Made by a program: the position numbers and the translations under genes
In this document: one piece after another, positions 19,140-28,203 of the stretch
Layout: each line of letters begins with the position of its first letter
Position numbering within the stretch: the first letter of the stretch is position 1
The notes under the pieces: generated by a model
Databases searched by the model: none
Told to the model about the DNA's origin: nothing
The model's input: the letters and a program-made list of their open reading frames with translations, nothing else
Source: Methylobacterium brachythecii
GTDB taxonomy: Bacteria; Pseudomonadota; Alphaproteobacteria; Rhizobiales; Beijerinckiaceae
Reading direction: 5' to 3'
DNA length: 64,000 bases
Assembly (NCBI RefSeq): GCF_014196345.1
Contig: NZ_JACIDN010000005.1
Coordinates: 248,001 to 312,000, forward strand

Positions 19140-19724
19140 TCAGCCTCCGTCGCCCCTGGCCGCTGCGGACGCACTCGTGGCGATCAGGTCGACGGCGACA
19201 CCGACGTCGAGGGCGACCCATTGGCCCGTCGCCCACACGCCCTGACCAACTCCGAAATCCGTCCGGATCAGTCCGACGCGGCCGACGGCATGGGCCTTTC
19301 CCTGTTCGAACGAGAGATGGAAAGGGAGCGTGAGCGGCCGGCTCGTTCCCCTGATCGTCAGGGTTCCGACCGCCTCGTAGTCGCCCCGCCCCTTGTCGAC
19401 GAAACGAGCCGCCTCGAAGCGAGCCTGGCTCGCGGCTTTCGCATCGAACCAGTCCTTCTGCGGCAGCGCCTCGTCCCGCTGGACGTCCCCCGTGCGGGCG
19501 CTGGCCAGATCGACGAGTACCGTAGCGTGCCCGGCTTCCGGTTTGGCGGCGTCAAAATCGATCTTGGCGTCGAAGCGCTCGAAGCGCCCGGTGAAGGGCG
19601 CCCCGACCTGCACGCCGGAGAACTTGATCGAACTCCTGGCTGGGTCCACCGCCCATTCGGACGCTGCGGCCGGCAACGCAACGACCTGCAGGGCCGTCGC
19701 GAGGCAGAGGAGGGACGTCTTCAT
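19140..19724 (-). CDS. YceI family periplasmic protein (first copy)
   Basis: A 194-residue YceI-like lipocalin-fold protein. The signal peptide is MKTSLLCLATALQVVALPAAA, then SEWAVDPARSSIKFSGVQVG opens the domain. It ends with the family pattern IRTDFGVGQG...ALDVGVAVDL. YceI proteins bind long isoprenoid lipids such as quinone precursors in the periplasm. The ATG overlaps the stop of the upstream cytochrome b561 gene (ATGA), so the two are translationally coupled. A second YceI gene lies just upstream of the cytochrome. Confidence 0.9.
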   Translation of the reverse strand: MKTSLLCLATALQVVALPAAASEWAVDPARSSIKFSGVQVGAPFTGRFERFDAKIDFDAAKPEAGHATVLVDLASARTGDVQRDEALPQKDWFDAKAASQARFEAARFVDKGRGDYEAVGTLTIRGTSRPLTLPFHLSFEQGKAHAVGRVGLIRTDFGVGQGVWATGQWVALDVGVAVDLIATSASAAARGDGG

Positions 19725-20329
19725 CGCGATGATCCCAAGGGTTCGGATACCGACCGCGATCCGCGCATTGGCATCATGCGACGCAGGACGTCGTCGCGGA
19801 GGATGAAGTGGTGGCGAAGGGCCGCCGCCACGTGCAGGACGAGCAGAGCGATCAGCAGCCAAGCCCCATAGGCATGAACCCGCTTGAAGATCGCTTCCGC
19901 CAAGGCCTGGTCGGGAACCAGAGCCGCGAGCGGCAGGTGCGGCCAGGAAACCAAGCCGTAGAGCACGGTCGGGATGTTGAAGGGCGACAGCGAGACCACG
20001 GCCCAGCCCGTGAGGGGCAGCCCTACGAGAAGCAGGTAGAGGAAACCATGCGCGGCTGAGGCCGCCCGTCGTTCCCGAACCGGCATTGCGGCGGGATGGG
20101 CCGGAGGCTTGTGGAACAGGCGCCAGGCGAAGCGCAAAACCGTCAAGCCCAACACCGTGATCCCCACGGATTTGTGCCATTGGTAGAGTTGGAATTGGCG
20201 CATCGGCGTCAATCCCGCATGGGCCATCGTCAGACCGATGCCGATCAGGGCGAGCACACCCAGTGCGCTCGCCCAATGCAGCACGATGGCCACGAGCGAG
20301 TAGCGCCGCGCGGACACGGCGGTGCCCAT
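19721..20329 (-). CDS. Cytochrome b561 (CybB-type)
   Basis: A 202-residue integral membrane b-type cytochrome with four predicted helices. Candidate heme-ligand histidines are His18 (IVLHWASA), His52 (QWHKSVG) and those in the last two helices (KRVHAYGAW, VLHVAAALRHH). Cytochrome b561 moves electrons between quinol and periplasmic acceptors. Being sandwiched between two YceI genes, with overlapping ends (19721-19724) and 22 bp upstream spacing, suggests a shared role in quinone or isoprenoid-linked redox chemistry. Confidence 0.92.
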   Translation of the reverse strand: MGTAVSARRYSLVAIVLHWASALGVLALIGIGLTMAHAGLTPMRQFQLYQWHKSVGITVLGLTVLRFAWRLFHKPPAHPAAMPVRERRAASAAHGFLYLLLVGLPLTGWAVVSLSPFNIPTVLYGLVSWPHLPLAALVPDQALAEAIFKRVHAYGAWLLIALLVLHVAAALRHHFILRDDVLRRMMPMRGSRSVSEPLGSSR

Positions 20330-20351
20330 GGCCGACCTCCCGATCGTCCGA

Positions 20352-20963
20352 TCAGTCCTGGCGCTCGAAGGCGCCGGCGATCACGAGATGGAGATCGTCG
20401 CCGATCAGCGGCACGTAGGTCTTCACACCGAACTCGGACCGCTTGAGCGTGCCGGTGGCCTCGAAGCCGACATTGACCTTCTTGCTAAGCGGGTTCGTGC
20501 CCGCGCCGACCAGCGTTACGTCCAGCGTCACCGGCTTGGTCACGCCGTGTAGCGTCAAGTCTCCAGTGACCTTGGCCTTGTCCTGACCGGCCGGCGTCAC
20601 CTTGGTCGAGACGAAGGTCATGTCCGGGTACTTGGCGGCATCGAGCCACTTGTCGCCCTTCAGCTCGCCGGCGAGCTTCTCGCTCGTGGTGGCGACCGAC
20701 GACACCGGGATCTTGACGGACAGCTTCGCGGCGGCCGGGTCCTTCGGCTGCAGGTCGAGGGTGCCCGACACCTCCGAGAAGCCGCCGGTGTAGTTCGAGA
20801 AGCCCATATGCGACACGCGCCAGCCCACCTGCGTATGGCCGGCATCCACGGTGTAGTGGCCAGCCTGGATCTGGGCCGGGTCGCGCGTCGCTGCGGTCTG
20901 AGCCTGTGCGGCACCGGCGAATGCCAGGGCCACGGCGACGGTGGAGGCGGAAAGCAGCTTCAT
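20352..20963 (-). CDS. YceI family periplasmic protein (second copy)
   Basis: A 203-residue YceI paralogue with a clear signal peptide (MKLLSASTVAVALAFAGAAQA). The domain includes YTVDAGHTQVGWRVSHMGFSN, TLHGVTKPVTLDVTLVGAG and EFGVKTYVPLIGDDLHLVI. It differs clearly from the copy at 19140, so the pair is an old duplication. A GGAG ribosome-binding site lies 8 nt before the ATG at 20963. It is the first gene of a YceI-b561-YceI unit and diverges from a LysR-type regulator across 121 bp. Confidence 0.92.
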   Translation of the reverse strand: MKLLSASTVAVALAFAGAAQAQTAATRDPAQIQAGHYTVDAGHTQVGWRVSHMGFSNYTGGFSEVSGTLDLQPKDPAAAKLSVKIPVSSVATTSEKLAGELKGDKWLDAAKYPDMTFVSTKVTPAGQDKAKVTGDLTLHGVTKPVTLDVTLVGAGTNPLSKKVNVGFEATGTLKRSEFGVKTYVPLIGDDLHLVIAGAFERQD

Positions 20964-21084
20964 CGAAGTCTCCAAGACAGGAACGTTCTCACTGCGCGCC
21001 GCTCTACTCGACCGGACGCCGCGTCGTGGTGGCGTTGAGATACGTCCGTTCACAGCCGAGTTTGAGCCTGCTATCCGGCACCAC

Positions 21085-22032
21085 ATGGTTGCGAAAACGG
21101 AAACCTTCAGCGGTAGCCTGGATGACCTGCGCGCCTTTTGCGCTGTCGTCGATCTCGGTACCGTGACGGCGGCGGCCGCGAGCCTCAGGGAGACCAAGGG
21201 CAGCGTCAGCCGGCGCCTGACGCGGCTCGAGACGGCGTTGGGCGCGACGCTGATGGCCCGTCATCCGCGCGCCGTCTCGCCGACGGCCGAGGGGCTCGCC
21301 TTCTACGTCAAGGCGCGGGACAGCCTCGGGCTGCTCGACACGGCGGCCGAAGCCGCGCGCGATGCTCGCACCGTCCCGGCGGGACACCTGCGGATCACGA
21401 CGGCGGTCGATTTCGGGATTGAGGTCATGCCCGAGATCATCGCCAGCTTTCGAGCGGCATACCCACAGATCACGATCGACCTGCTCCACTCGGACGCGAG
21501 GCTCGATCTCGCGGCGAACCGAATCGATCTCGCCTTGCGCTTCGGAAGAGCGGAGGAGACGGGTTACCACGCAGCGCTGATCCTGAAGACGCGCATCGGC
21601 TTTTACGCCGCTCCCGCCTATCTCGCCCGGCGCCCGGCGCCCAAGAGACTCGTGGAACTGGCCGGGCACGACCTGATCCTCTCACAGGAGCGCTCCGGTT
21701 CGGCAGGCATCGTGTTGGGCAATGGCCAGGGACGCACCCAGCAGATCTCCCTCGCGCCGGCAATCCGGGTCAGCGACTTCGCCACGGCCCTTCGTTTGAC
21801 CCTGGCCGGCGCTGGCATCGGCCAGATTCCCAGCACCGTGGCAGCCCGCTCGATCGAGGCGGGTGCGCTCGTGCGGGTGCTCGCACCGTGGGCCCGGGAG
21901 GGCGGCGCCTTGCGGGCTTTGAGTCTTGCCGGGCGGGAATTGCCGGCACGCGTCCGGGTGTTCCGCGAGCACGTGCAGGCCGAGATGGCGAAACGGTTCG
22001 CCATCGAGCCCGATGAGAGTTCGGCCGCATGA
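21085..22032 (+). CDS. LysR-type transcriptional regulator
   Basis: A 315-residue LysR-family protein. The winged helix-turn-helix is in the first 65 residues (LDDLRAFCAVVDLGTVTAAAASL...GSVSRRLTRLE), followed by a two-lobed substrate-binding domain (AGHLRITTAVDFGIEVMPEII...). The start at 21085 gives the usual length and places the helix-turn-helix correctly. It is transcribed away from the YceI/b561 unit, the classical arrangement for LysR control of a divergent target. The effector is unknown. Confidence 0.9.
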   Translation: MVAKTETFSGSLDDLRAFCAVVDLGTVTAAAASLRETKGSVSRRLTRLETALGATLMARHPRAVSPTAEGLAFYVKARDSLGLLDTAAEAARDARTVPAGHLRITTAVDFGIEVMPEIIASFRAAYPQITIDLLHSDARLDLAANRIDLALRFGRAEETGYHAALILKTRIGFYAAPAYLARRPAPKRLVELAGHDLILSQERSGSAGIVLGNGQGRTQQISLAPAIRVSDFATALRLTLAGAGIGQIPSTVAARSIEAGALVRVLAPWAREGGALRALSLAGRELPARVRVFREHVQAEMAKRFAIEPDESSAA

Positions 22033-22138
22033 CGAAACCGTAATCCGCGCGCCACGAGCGGGTCAGGCTGCAGACCGTATCACCGGCAACACGCTCCGTC
22101 CGCCGCGACGGCAGCAAGACCGTTTCCGGAGTTCTTCC

Positions 22139-23656
22139 ATGACATCGACCTTCCGCCGTCGCGCCCTCGCTTCCGTCGCCGTGGCGGCGCTCGCCGCCGG
22201 TGGCGCGGCTGGCGTGGGATCGCTGACCCAGACGACCTCGGCCCTGGCCCAGGCCCTGCCGAAGACGCCCATCGAAGCGCCTGAGCACCCGCCGGGCTCC
22301 TTCGCCGGCATCGTCAACAAGGTGAAGCCGGCCGTCGTCGCCGTGAAGGTGAAGCTCGACGACAGCGCGGACGAGGATGGCGAGAGCGGCCCCGGCCAGC
22401 CGAACCTCCAGCAGGTCCCGCCGCAGCTGCGCGAGTTCTTCAAGCGCTTCGGCCAGGGCGGCCCCGGCGAGCAGAACGGCGCGCCGCAGCGCCACGGTGA
22501 GCGCGGCGCGGTCGGCTCCGGCTTCATCATCTCGGCCGACGGCTACGTCGTCACCAACAACCACGTGGTGAACCACGCCAAATCGGTTCAGGTGACCCTC
22601 GACGACACCCGCACACTCGACGCCAAGGTGATCGGCACCGATCCGAAGACCGACGTCGCGCTCCTGAAGATCAAGGATTCCGGCTCTTATCCCTACGTGC
22701 AGTTCGGCAAGTCGGCCCCGCAGGTCGGCGATTGGGTCGTGGCGATCGGCAATCCATTCGGCCTCGGCGGCACGGTGACGGCAGGCATCGTCTCGGCCCG
22801 CGGCCGCGACATCGGCGCCGGACCCTACGACGACTTCCTGCAGATCGACGCGCCGATCAACAAGGGCAATTCGGGTGGCCCGGATTTCAACGTCAACGGC
22901 GAGGTCGTGGGCGTGAACACGGCGATCGCCTCGCCCTCGGGCGGCAGCGTCGGCCTCGCCTTCGCGATCCCCTCGGAAACCGTGCAGGCGGTGGTCGAGC
23001 AGCTCAAGACCGACGGCAAGGTGGTGCGCGGCTATCTCGGCGTGCAGATCCAGCCGGTCACCAAGGACATCGCCGACAGCCTCGGCCTCGACAAGGCCAA
23101 GGGCGCGCTGGTGAACTCCACCGAGGGTGGCACGCCCGCCGCGAAGGCCGGCCTCAAGACGGGCGACGTCATCGAGAAGGTCGACGGCAAGCCGATTGAC
23201 GACGCCAAGGAACTGTCGCGCAAGATCGCCGGGCTCAAGCCCGGTACCAAGGTCGAGCTCGCCTATCTCCGCAACGGCAAGTCCGACACGGCCACCGTCG
23301 AGCTCGGTACGCTGCCGACGGACATCAAGAATGCGCGCAACACCGACGACGGCGGCTTCTCCAATAACGGCCAGCCGCGCCTCGGCCTGGGCCTCGCTCC
23401 GGCGGACGAGGTCGGGCTCGGCTCGAGCGGCGTCGCCGTCGTGCGGGTCGATCCCGACGGCCCCGCCGCCGCCAAGGGCATCGAGCAGGGCGACGTGATC
23501 CTGGACGTTGCCGGCACCAGCGTCTCGAGCCCGTCCGACATTGCGGCGCAGATCCGCACGGCGGAATCCAACGGGCGCAAGGCCGTGCTGATGCGCGTGA
23601 AGAGTTCGAAGGGTGTGACCCGCTTCGTGGCGGTCTCCCTCACCAAGAACGGCTGA
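22139..23656 (+). CDS. Periplasmic serine endoprotease DegP/HtrA-like (Do family)
   Basis: A 505-residue HtrA protease. A Tat/Sec-like N-terminus with RRR (TFRRRALASVAVAALAAGG) is followed by a Pro/Gln-rich linker, then the trypsin-like domain with His142 (NNHVVN), Asp172 (KTDVALLK) and Ser245 (GNSGGPDFN). Two PDZ domains follow (about 300-390 with VRGYLGVQIQP, and 420-500 with GVAVVRVDPDGPAA). It degrades or refolds misfolded envelope proteins. An in-frame upstream extension is discarded because the signal sequence starts at 22139. A strong terminator follows at 23719. Confidence 0.93.
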   Translation: MTSTFRRRALASVAVAALAAGGAAGVGSLTQTTSALAQALPKTPIEAPEHPPGSFAGIVNKVKPAVVAVKVKLDDSADEDGESGPGQPNLQQVPPQLREFFKRFGQGGPGEQNGAPQRHGERGAVGSGFIISADGYVVTNNHVVNHAKSVQVTLDDTRTLDAKVIGTDPKTDVALLKIKDSGSYPYVQFGKSAPQVGDWVVAIGNPFGLGGTVTAGIVSARGRDIGAGPYDDFLQIDAPINKGNSGGPDFNVNGEVVGVNTAIASPSGGSVGLAFAIPSETVQAVVEQLKTDGKVVRGYLGVQIQPVTKDIADSLGLDKAKGALVNSTEGGTPAAKAGLKTGDVIEKVDGKPIDDAKELSRKIAGLKPGTKVELAYLRNGKSDTATVELGTLPTDIKNARNTDDGGFSNNGQPRLGLGLAPADEVGLGSSGVAVVRVDPDGPAAAKGIEQGDVILDVAGTSVSSPSDIAAQIRTAESNGRKAVLMRVKSSKGVTRFVAVSLTKNG

Positions 23657-23718
23657 GTTTCAGCCGTAGCGGCCGCCGCGCACCCCTCGCGGCGGTTTCC
23701 CGCTCTCCCCTCGACTGG

Positions 23719-23746
23719 CGCCGGCTCGCAAGGGCCGGCGTTTTTT
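23719..23746 (+). terminator. Rho-independent terminator after degP
   Basis: CGCCGGC (23719-23725) and GCCGGCG (23734-23740) form a GC-rich stem followed by six T residues (23741-23746). It lies about 60 bp after the protease stop, and the convergent SDR gene ends just beyond it at 23760. Confidence 0.85.
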
Positions 23747-23759
23747 CGTCGAGGAAGGG

Positions 23760-24506
23760 CTACATGCCGCCCGAGACGTAGAGGATCTCTCCGGTGACCC
23801 AGCGCGCGTCGTCGGATGCCAGGAAGACGGCGGCCGGTGCGATGTCGTCCGGCCGGCCCGAGCGTCCGAGCGGCGTGTCCTCGATGATGCTGCGCTCGAA
23901 GTCGCCGCCGGCGAATCCCGCTGCCTCGACGCCTTCCGTGATGATCATGCCGGGATTGATCGCGTTCACGCGGATCTTGCGCGGCCCGAGCTCCTTCGCG
24001 TGCACGCGGGTGATCGCGTCGAGCGCTCCCTTGGTCCCGGAATAGATCGCCGATTCCGGCACCGCAAAGCGCGTCACGGTCGAGCTGATGTTGACGATGC
24101 TGCCGCCGCGATCGCCGAACTGCGCGACCGCCGCCTTGGTCGCGAGAAAGACGCCGAGCACATTGGTATCGTACTGGCGCCGGTACTCGTCCTCGGAAAA
24201 GTCCTCGATCTTCGAGAAGGCGTAGACGCCGGCATTGTTGACCAGGACGTCGACCGGACCGAGCCGCTCTTTGGTCTCCGCGAAGAACCGCTCGACGTCG
24301 GCGGATTTCGCGACGCTGCCCTGGACCGCGATGGCCTTGCCGCCGGCCGCCTCGATCGCGGCGACGACCGCGTCGGCGCCTTCCCGGCTCGTCGCATAAT
24401 TCACGGCGACGGCTGCACCTTCCCGTGCCAGAGCCTTCGCGATCTCGGCGCCGATCCCCTTCGAGGCCCCGGTGACGACCGCGACTCTTCCTTCGAGCTT
24501 GCTCAT
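23760..24506 (-). CDS. SDR family oxidoreductase (3-oxoacyl-ACP reductase-like)
   Basis: A 248-residue classical short-chain dehydrogenase. The cofactor motif is TGASKGIG (12-19), NNAG is near 90, the catalytic Ser lies in NISSTVT, and YSGTK gives Tyr155 and Lys159. NAD(P)H-dependent reduction of a carbonyl is expected; FabG-like sequences like this often have secondary substrates. The ATG at 24506 has GGAG upstream and avoids a five-residue extension. It is downstream of an ArsR-type regulator, and a 14-bp inverted repeat covers its leader and ribosome-binding site. Confidence 0.88.
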   Translation of the reverse strand: MSKLEGRVAVVTGASKGIGAEIAKALAREGAAVAVNYATSREGADAVVAAIEAAGGKAIAVQGSVAKSADVERFFAETKERLGPVDVLVNNAGVYAFSKIEDFSEDEYRRQYDTNVLGVFLATKAAVAQFGDRGGSIVNISSTVTRFAVPESAIYSGTKGALDAITRVHAKELGPRKIRVNAINPGMIITEGVEAAGFAGGDFERSIIEDTPLGRSGRPDDIAPAAVFLASDDARWVTGEILYVSGGM

Positions 24507-24514
24507 GACGATCT

Positions 24515-24552
24515 CCAACATTTCGACGTTTAGACAATCGTCGAAATGTTGG
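24515..24552. promoter_or_regulatory. Perfect 14-bp inverted repeat between arsR-like and SDR genes (candidate operator)
   Basis: Arm CCAACATTTCGACG at 24515-24528 and its exact complement at 24539-24552 are separated by 10 bp. The repeat lies in the 61-bp gap between the ArsR-type gene stop (24568) and the SDR start (24506), both on minus. It ends 9 bp before the SDR ATG and includes the GGAG ribosome-binding site. It could be an ArsR-family operator, an RNA hairpin masking the start, or both. Confidence 0.6.
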
Positions 24553-24567
24553 GCGATGGGGTGGCCT

Positions 24568-24906
24568 TCAAGAGGTCGGCGAGAGTGATCGGGACAGCCG
24601 CCGAAGGTAGGCGTCGAGCGTTGTGCGCTGGAACACCAGCTCGACGAAGCGGCCTTTGCGGACGGTCGCGATCAGGCCGGACGTCTCGAGCTCCTTGATG
24701 TGATGGGAGATCGTGGCAGCGCTGACCTTGTCGGCATCGCTCAGCGCGCAGCAGGGCAGCGCGCCCTCGGACGCCGCGATCTCTCCGAGGATGCCGAAAC
24801 GGCGCGGATCGGCGAGAGCCTTGGCGACCGCAGCGAACTGACGGTCGCTTAGCTCATGAGACTCCTGCGCTACCGGTTCGCCATCCTGTCCATGCTCGGA
24901 AGTCAT
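24568..24906 (-). CDS. ArsR family transcriptional regulator (winged helix)
   Basis: A 112-residue ArsR/SmtB-type repressor. The winged-helix pattern runs AVAKALADPRRFGILGEIAA, then SAATISHHIKELETSGLI for the recognition helix and VRKGRFVELVF for the wing. A CC pair (LPCCALSD) near the start of the third helix could be a sensor site, but the classical metal-binding ELCVCDL is absent, so I do not assume metal sensing. The start at 24906 is preferred over longer frames. It is divergent from an aldo/keto reductase (177 bp apart) and lies upstream of the SDR gene on the same strand. Confidence 0.85.
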   Translation of the reverse strand: MTSEHGQDGEPVAQESHELSDRQFAAVAKALADPRRFGILGEIAASEGALPCCALSDADKVSAATISHHIKELETSGLIATVRKGRFVELVFQRTTLDAYLRRLSRSLSPTS

Positions 24907-25082
24907 CGAGCCGCTTGTCTCCACCGAGGCGCGCGTCGACGCCCTGACCACCAGAGATAGGAACCTAGCGGGGCCGAAGACCCTTGTCCCGGCGGCATGG
25001 CTCCCTCCCACCACAAACCGCTCGCCGGGATCGGCCGCCTTCCCACATCGCCCTTCATTCTTACACTCGACAAGGATGCGGC

Positions 25083-25958
25083 ATGACCACACCTCACGCT
25101 TCCGGCACCTTCGCCATCGGCGGAGACCTGACGGTCAACCGGCTCGGCTTCGGTGCCATGCGCATCACGGGCGGCGGCATCTGGGGCGAGCCCGCCGACC
25201 GGGCGAAGGCGATCGCGACGCTGAAGCGCGTCCCCGAACTAGGCATCGATTTGATCGACACCGCCGACAGCTACGGCCCGTTCGTCAGCGAGGACCTGAT
25301 CCGCGAGGCCCTCCACCCCTATGACGGCTTGGTCATTGCCACCAAGGGCGGCCTCACGCGCCATGGGCCGGATATCTGGCAGCCCGTCGGACATCCCGAC
25401 TACCTTCGCCAATGCGTGCTGATGAGCCTGCGTCGGCTCAAGCTCGAGCGCATCGATCTCTGGCAGCTCCACCGCATCGGCACCGACGTCCCGCGCGAGC
25501 GGCAGTTCGAGGCAATCGCCGCGATGCGCGAGGAGGGGTTGATCCGCCATGTGGGCTTAAGCGAGGTCTCGGTGGAGGAGATCGAGGCGGCCCAACAATT
25601 CTTCCCGGTCACGACTGTGCAGAACCGTTTCAACCTCGTCGATCGCACCAGCGAGGCGGTTCTCGACCATTGCGAACGCCACGTCATCGGGTTCATCCCC
25701 TGGGCGCCCCTCGACAAAGGCACGCTGGCCCGCAAGGGCTCGGCGCTGGCCGAGATTGCGGGCCGGCGCGGAACCAGCGAGGGCGCCGTCGCCCTGGCCT
25801 GGCTGCTCAAGCGCTCCCCGGTGATGCTGCCGATCCCCGGAACCGGCGATCCCGAGCATCTCGCTCAGAACGTACAGGGCACCGAACTCATCCTCGACGA
25901 CGCGGAGTTCCAGGCACTCGACGACCAGGGCCGCAAGGCTTGGAAGGCGGCCGGCTGA
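25083..25958 (+). CDS. Aldo/keto reductase
   Basis: A 291-residue AKR with the complete catalytic tetrad: Asp59 and Tyr64 ([10 protein letters not shown]), Lys88 (VIATKGG) and His120 (LWQLHRI). It is a soluble (alpha/beta)8 barrel reductase using NADPH for aldehydes or ketones; the substrate is unknown. AAGGA lies upstream of the ATG. It is divergent from the ArsR-type gene, which may control both this gene and the downstream SDR reductase as one carbonyl-detoxification group (inference). Confidence 0.92.
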   Translation: MTTPHASGTFAIGGDLTVNRLGFGAMRITGGGIWGEPADRAKAIATLKRVPELGIDLIDTADSYGPFVSEDLIREALHPYDGLVIATKGGLTRHGPDIWQPVGHPDYLRQCVLMSLRRLKLERIDLWQLHRIGTDVPRERQFEAIAAMREEGLIRHVGLSEVSVEEIEAAQQFFPVTTVQNRFNLVDRTSEAVLDHCERHVIGFIPWAPLDKGTLARKGSALAEIAGRRGTSEGAVALAWLLKRSPVMLPIPGTGDPEHLAQNVQGTELILDDAEFQALDDQGRKAWKAAG

Positions 25959-26130
25959 GGTGTTCGCCATGCATCGAACCGCCTCCGCTCGTCAGCCCGA
26001 CATCATGCAGCAAAGGATCGGGACCATATGGATGCCGGCTACGCCGGTGCCCGGTGCAGCTCCGCAGACAAGTTGCCCGAATCCTGCATGGCGCCCTCGG
26101 AGACGACGAACCGACCGGAAAGGCCTCGAA

Positions 26131-26592
26131 ATGCGTGCTGCGACCGTGATCCTGGCCTCCCTGCTCGCGCTGCCGGCGACCGCGTCGCTGAGTGCCCCCG
26201 CCAAGCCGGGATGGCTGACGGGAACCTTCGTCTACGCCAACCTCTGCACCGATCCGGATGCCGGCCGGCTGGAGGGACGGCGCGTGACATTGCGGCGCTC
26301 GCCGAACGGAAACGGCGTGCTCTACGAGGCAGCCGCGGGCGAGAAGACCGCCTCGATCCCCGCCGACGCGCTGTCCATCGACGACACGACCCAGCAGATC
26401 TCCTTCACCGTGGAAAGCACGGATGGTCCGTTACGCTTCCAGGGCACGGCGGCCGCGGACGTGCTCGCCGGAACAATCAGCGATGGCTCCAGCGAGCAGC
26501 CCCTGCGCCTGCGCCGGGTGCTTCGCTCGCACGAGCGCGAAGCCTGTCGGACCGTGCGGCAGGATCCCGACGCCACCGGTTCCGTGAACTGA
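26131..26592 (+). CDS. Secreted hypothetical protein
   Basis: I do not recognise this 153-residue protein. A signal peptide (MRAATVILASLLALPATASL) is followed by a mature domain rich in beta-type sequence. It has a Cys in YANLCTDPDAGR and another in REACRTVRQD near the C-terminus, which could form a disulfide in the periplasm. The ATG at 26131 is chosen because the signal peptide starts there; an in-frame extension back to 25960 has no protein-like character. Another small secreted protein follows 58 bp later, so the two may be co-transcribed ahead of kdsA. Confidence 0.65.
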   Translation: MRAATVILASLLALPATASLSAPAKPGWLTGTFVYANLCTDPDAGRLEGRRVTLRRSPNGNGVLYEAAAGEKTASIPADALSIDDTTQQISFTVESTDGPLRFQGTAAADVLAGTISDGSSEQPLRLRRVLRSHEREACRTVRQDPDATGSVN

Positions 26593-26650
26593 ACCACGGC
26601 GCCGTCTTGCCGTCTCGCCAGGGACCCGCCGGCCGGATAGACCGTCGGTC

Positions 26651-27154
26651 ATGACCCTTCGTGCGTTCGCCAGCGGCCTCGCCCTCTGTCTCGCCATCGC
26701 CGCCCCCGCGCGGGCCGACGGCTGCGACGCGCTGACGGCCCGACTCATCCGTGGGACGGGCGCCTCGCTCGCCGGCCGCACCGGCCCGCTCGTCGTATTT
26801 CGAGCCGCCGACGCCGAACGGATGAGCCTCGATTGCGGCCCGCCGCGCCGCATGGTCTTTCGCTCCCTCGATCGGGAGCCGCCACGCTTCTATTTCGTGC
26901 TGATCGGTCTCGCCGCGAAAACGCTCGCCGGCGCCGGGGCGGACCAGGTCGAGATCCTGGCGATGAACCTTCATCAGGCGGCGTTGCTCTCGGGCGCGCC
27001 CCAGCTCGGCCGGGCCAGAGGTGCGGTCCTTCGGTGTGAGCCGGGAGACCATCTCGACGGCTCATCGGAGGGCGCGCTCTGTCGCCTGGCAGCGGACCGG
27101 CGGCCGCGGCTGAGACATGGGGCAAGCCTTTTCGCCTCGTCCGACGCGCGGTAG
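26651..27154 (+). CDS. Secreted hypothetical protein
   Basis: A 167-residue protein of unknown function. A signal peptide ([22 protein letters not shown]) is cleaved before [15 protein letters not shown]. The mature part has Cys residues at DGCDAL, SLDCGPP, VLRCEPG and ALCRLAA, an even number suited to two periplasmic disulfides. No catalytic motif is seen. It ends 8 bp before kdsA, so it is probably in the same transcript. Confidence 0.65.
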   Translation: MTLRAFASGLALCLAIAAPARADGCDALTARLIRGTGASLAGRTGPLVVFRAADAERMSLDCGPPRRMVFRSLDREPPRFYFVLIGLAAKTLAGAGADQVEILAMNLHQAALLSGAPQLGRARGAVLRCEPGDHLDGSSEGALCRLAADRRPRLRHGASLFASSDAR

Positions 27155-27162
27155 AGCGGGGC

Positions 27163-28020
27163 ATGTCTCAGCTTTCCGCACCCGGTCCGGTCGTCCATGC
27201 CGGCGCCGTCGCCTTCGCCAACCACCTGCCATTCGCGCTCATTGCCGGGCCCTGCCAGCTCGAGAGTCGGGATCACGCCTTCGAGATTGCCGCGGCGCTG
27301 AAGGAGATGACCGGGCGTCTCGGGATCGGCCTCGTCTTCAAATCCTCCTTCGATAAGGCGAACCGGACCTCCGGCAGCACCGCCCGCGGCATCGGCCTCG
27401 AAGGCGCGCTGCCGATCTTTTCGGAGATCAAGGAGCGTCTCGGCCTGCCGGTGCTCACCGACGTGCACGACTCCTCGCAATGCGCTCCGGCGGCGGAGGT
27501 CGTCGACGTCCTGCAGATCCCGGCCTTCCTCTGTCGCCAGACCGACCTTCTGCTGGCCGCCGCCGCCACCGGGCGCGTCGTCAACGTGAAGAAGGGCCAG
27601 TTCCTGGCGCCGTGGGACATGGCCCATGTCGCCACGAAGGTCACCAGCGCCGGTAATCCGAACGTGATGGTCACCGAGCGCGGCGCCTCCTTCGGCTACA
27701 ACACGCTCGTCTCCGATATGCGCTCGCTGCCGATCATGGCGCGGGTGACGGGTGGGGCGCCGGTGGTGTTCGACGCGACGCATTCCGTGCAGCAGCCAGG
27801 CGGACAGGGCGCGACCTCGGGCGGCCAGCGCGAATTCGTGCCGGTTCTGGCCCGGGCCGCCGTCGCGGTGGGCGTGGCCGGCCTCTTCATCGAGACGCAC
27901 GAGGACCCGGACAACGCGCCCTCGGACGGACCGAACATGGTGCCGTTGAAGGCGATGCCGGCCCTGCTGGCCGAGTTGCAGGCCTTCGATCGCCTTGTGA
28001 AACAGCGCACCGACGCGTGA
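27163..28020 (+). CDS. kdsA: 3-deoxy-8-phosphooctulonate synthase (KDO-8-P synthase)
   Basis: A 285-residue KdsA. The substrate-binding motifs [68 protein letters not shown] and [18 protein letters not shown] are all intact. It condenses phosphoenolpyruvate with arabinose-5-phosphate to give KDO-8-phosphate for lipopolysaccharide. The first Cys in AGPCQLES could be a metal ligand in class II enzymes, but the Asn in VVNVKKG suggests the metal-independent class I. kdsA near eno, ftsB and pdhA is a common alphaproteobacterial layout. Confidence 0.96.
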   Translation: MSQLSAPGPVVHAGAVAFANHLPFALIAGPCQLESRDHAFEIAAALKEMTGRLGIGLVFKSSFDKANRTSGSTARGIGLEGALPIFSEIKERLGLPVLTDVHDSSQCAPAAEVVDVLQIPAFLCRQTDLLLAAAATGRVVNVKKGQFLAPWDMAHVATKVTSAGNPNVMVTERGASFGYNTLVSDMRSLPIMARVTGGAPVVFDATHSVQQPGGQGATSGGQREFVPVLARAAVAVGVAGLFIETHEDPDNAPSDGPNMVPLKAMPALLAELQAFDRLVKQRTDA

Positions 28021-28203
28021 GAGCAGACGGCCGCATCGTCATCCTCGGTTCTGCTCAGGGCGGGTTCAGGTCGGCGAGACCACCGTGCCGAAGGCAAATC
28101 GTACAAGCTGCTGAGATGACTCAAATTTTTCGTCAGCGGCTTGGAACCTGTCAACAAGCTCGGCGTTACTGGCGCTAACGGGCTTCAACGAGGGAAGGAC
28201 ACA

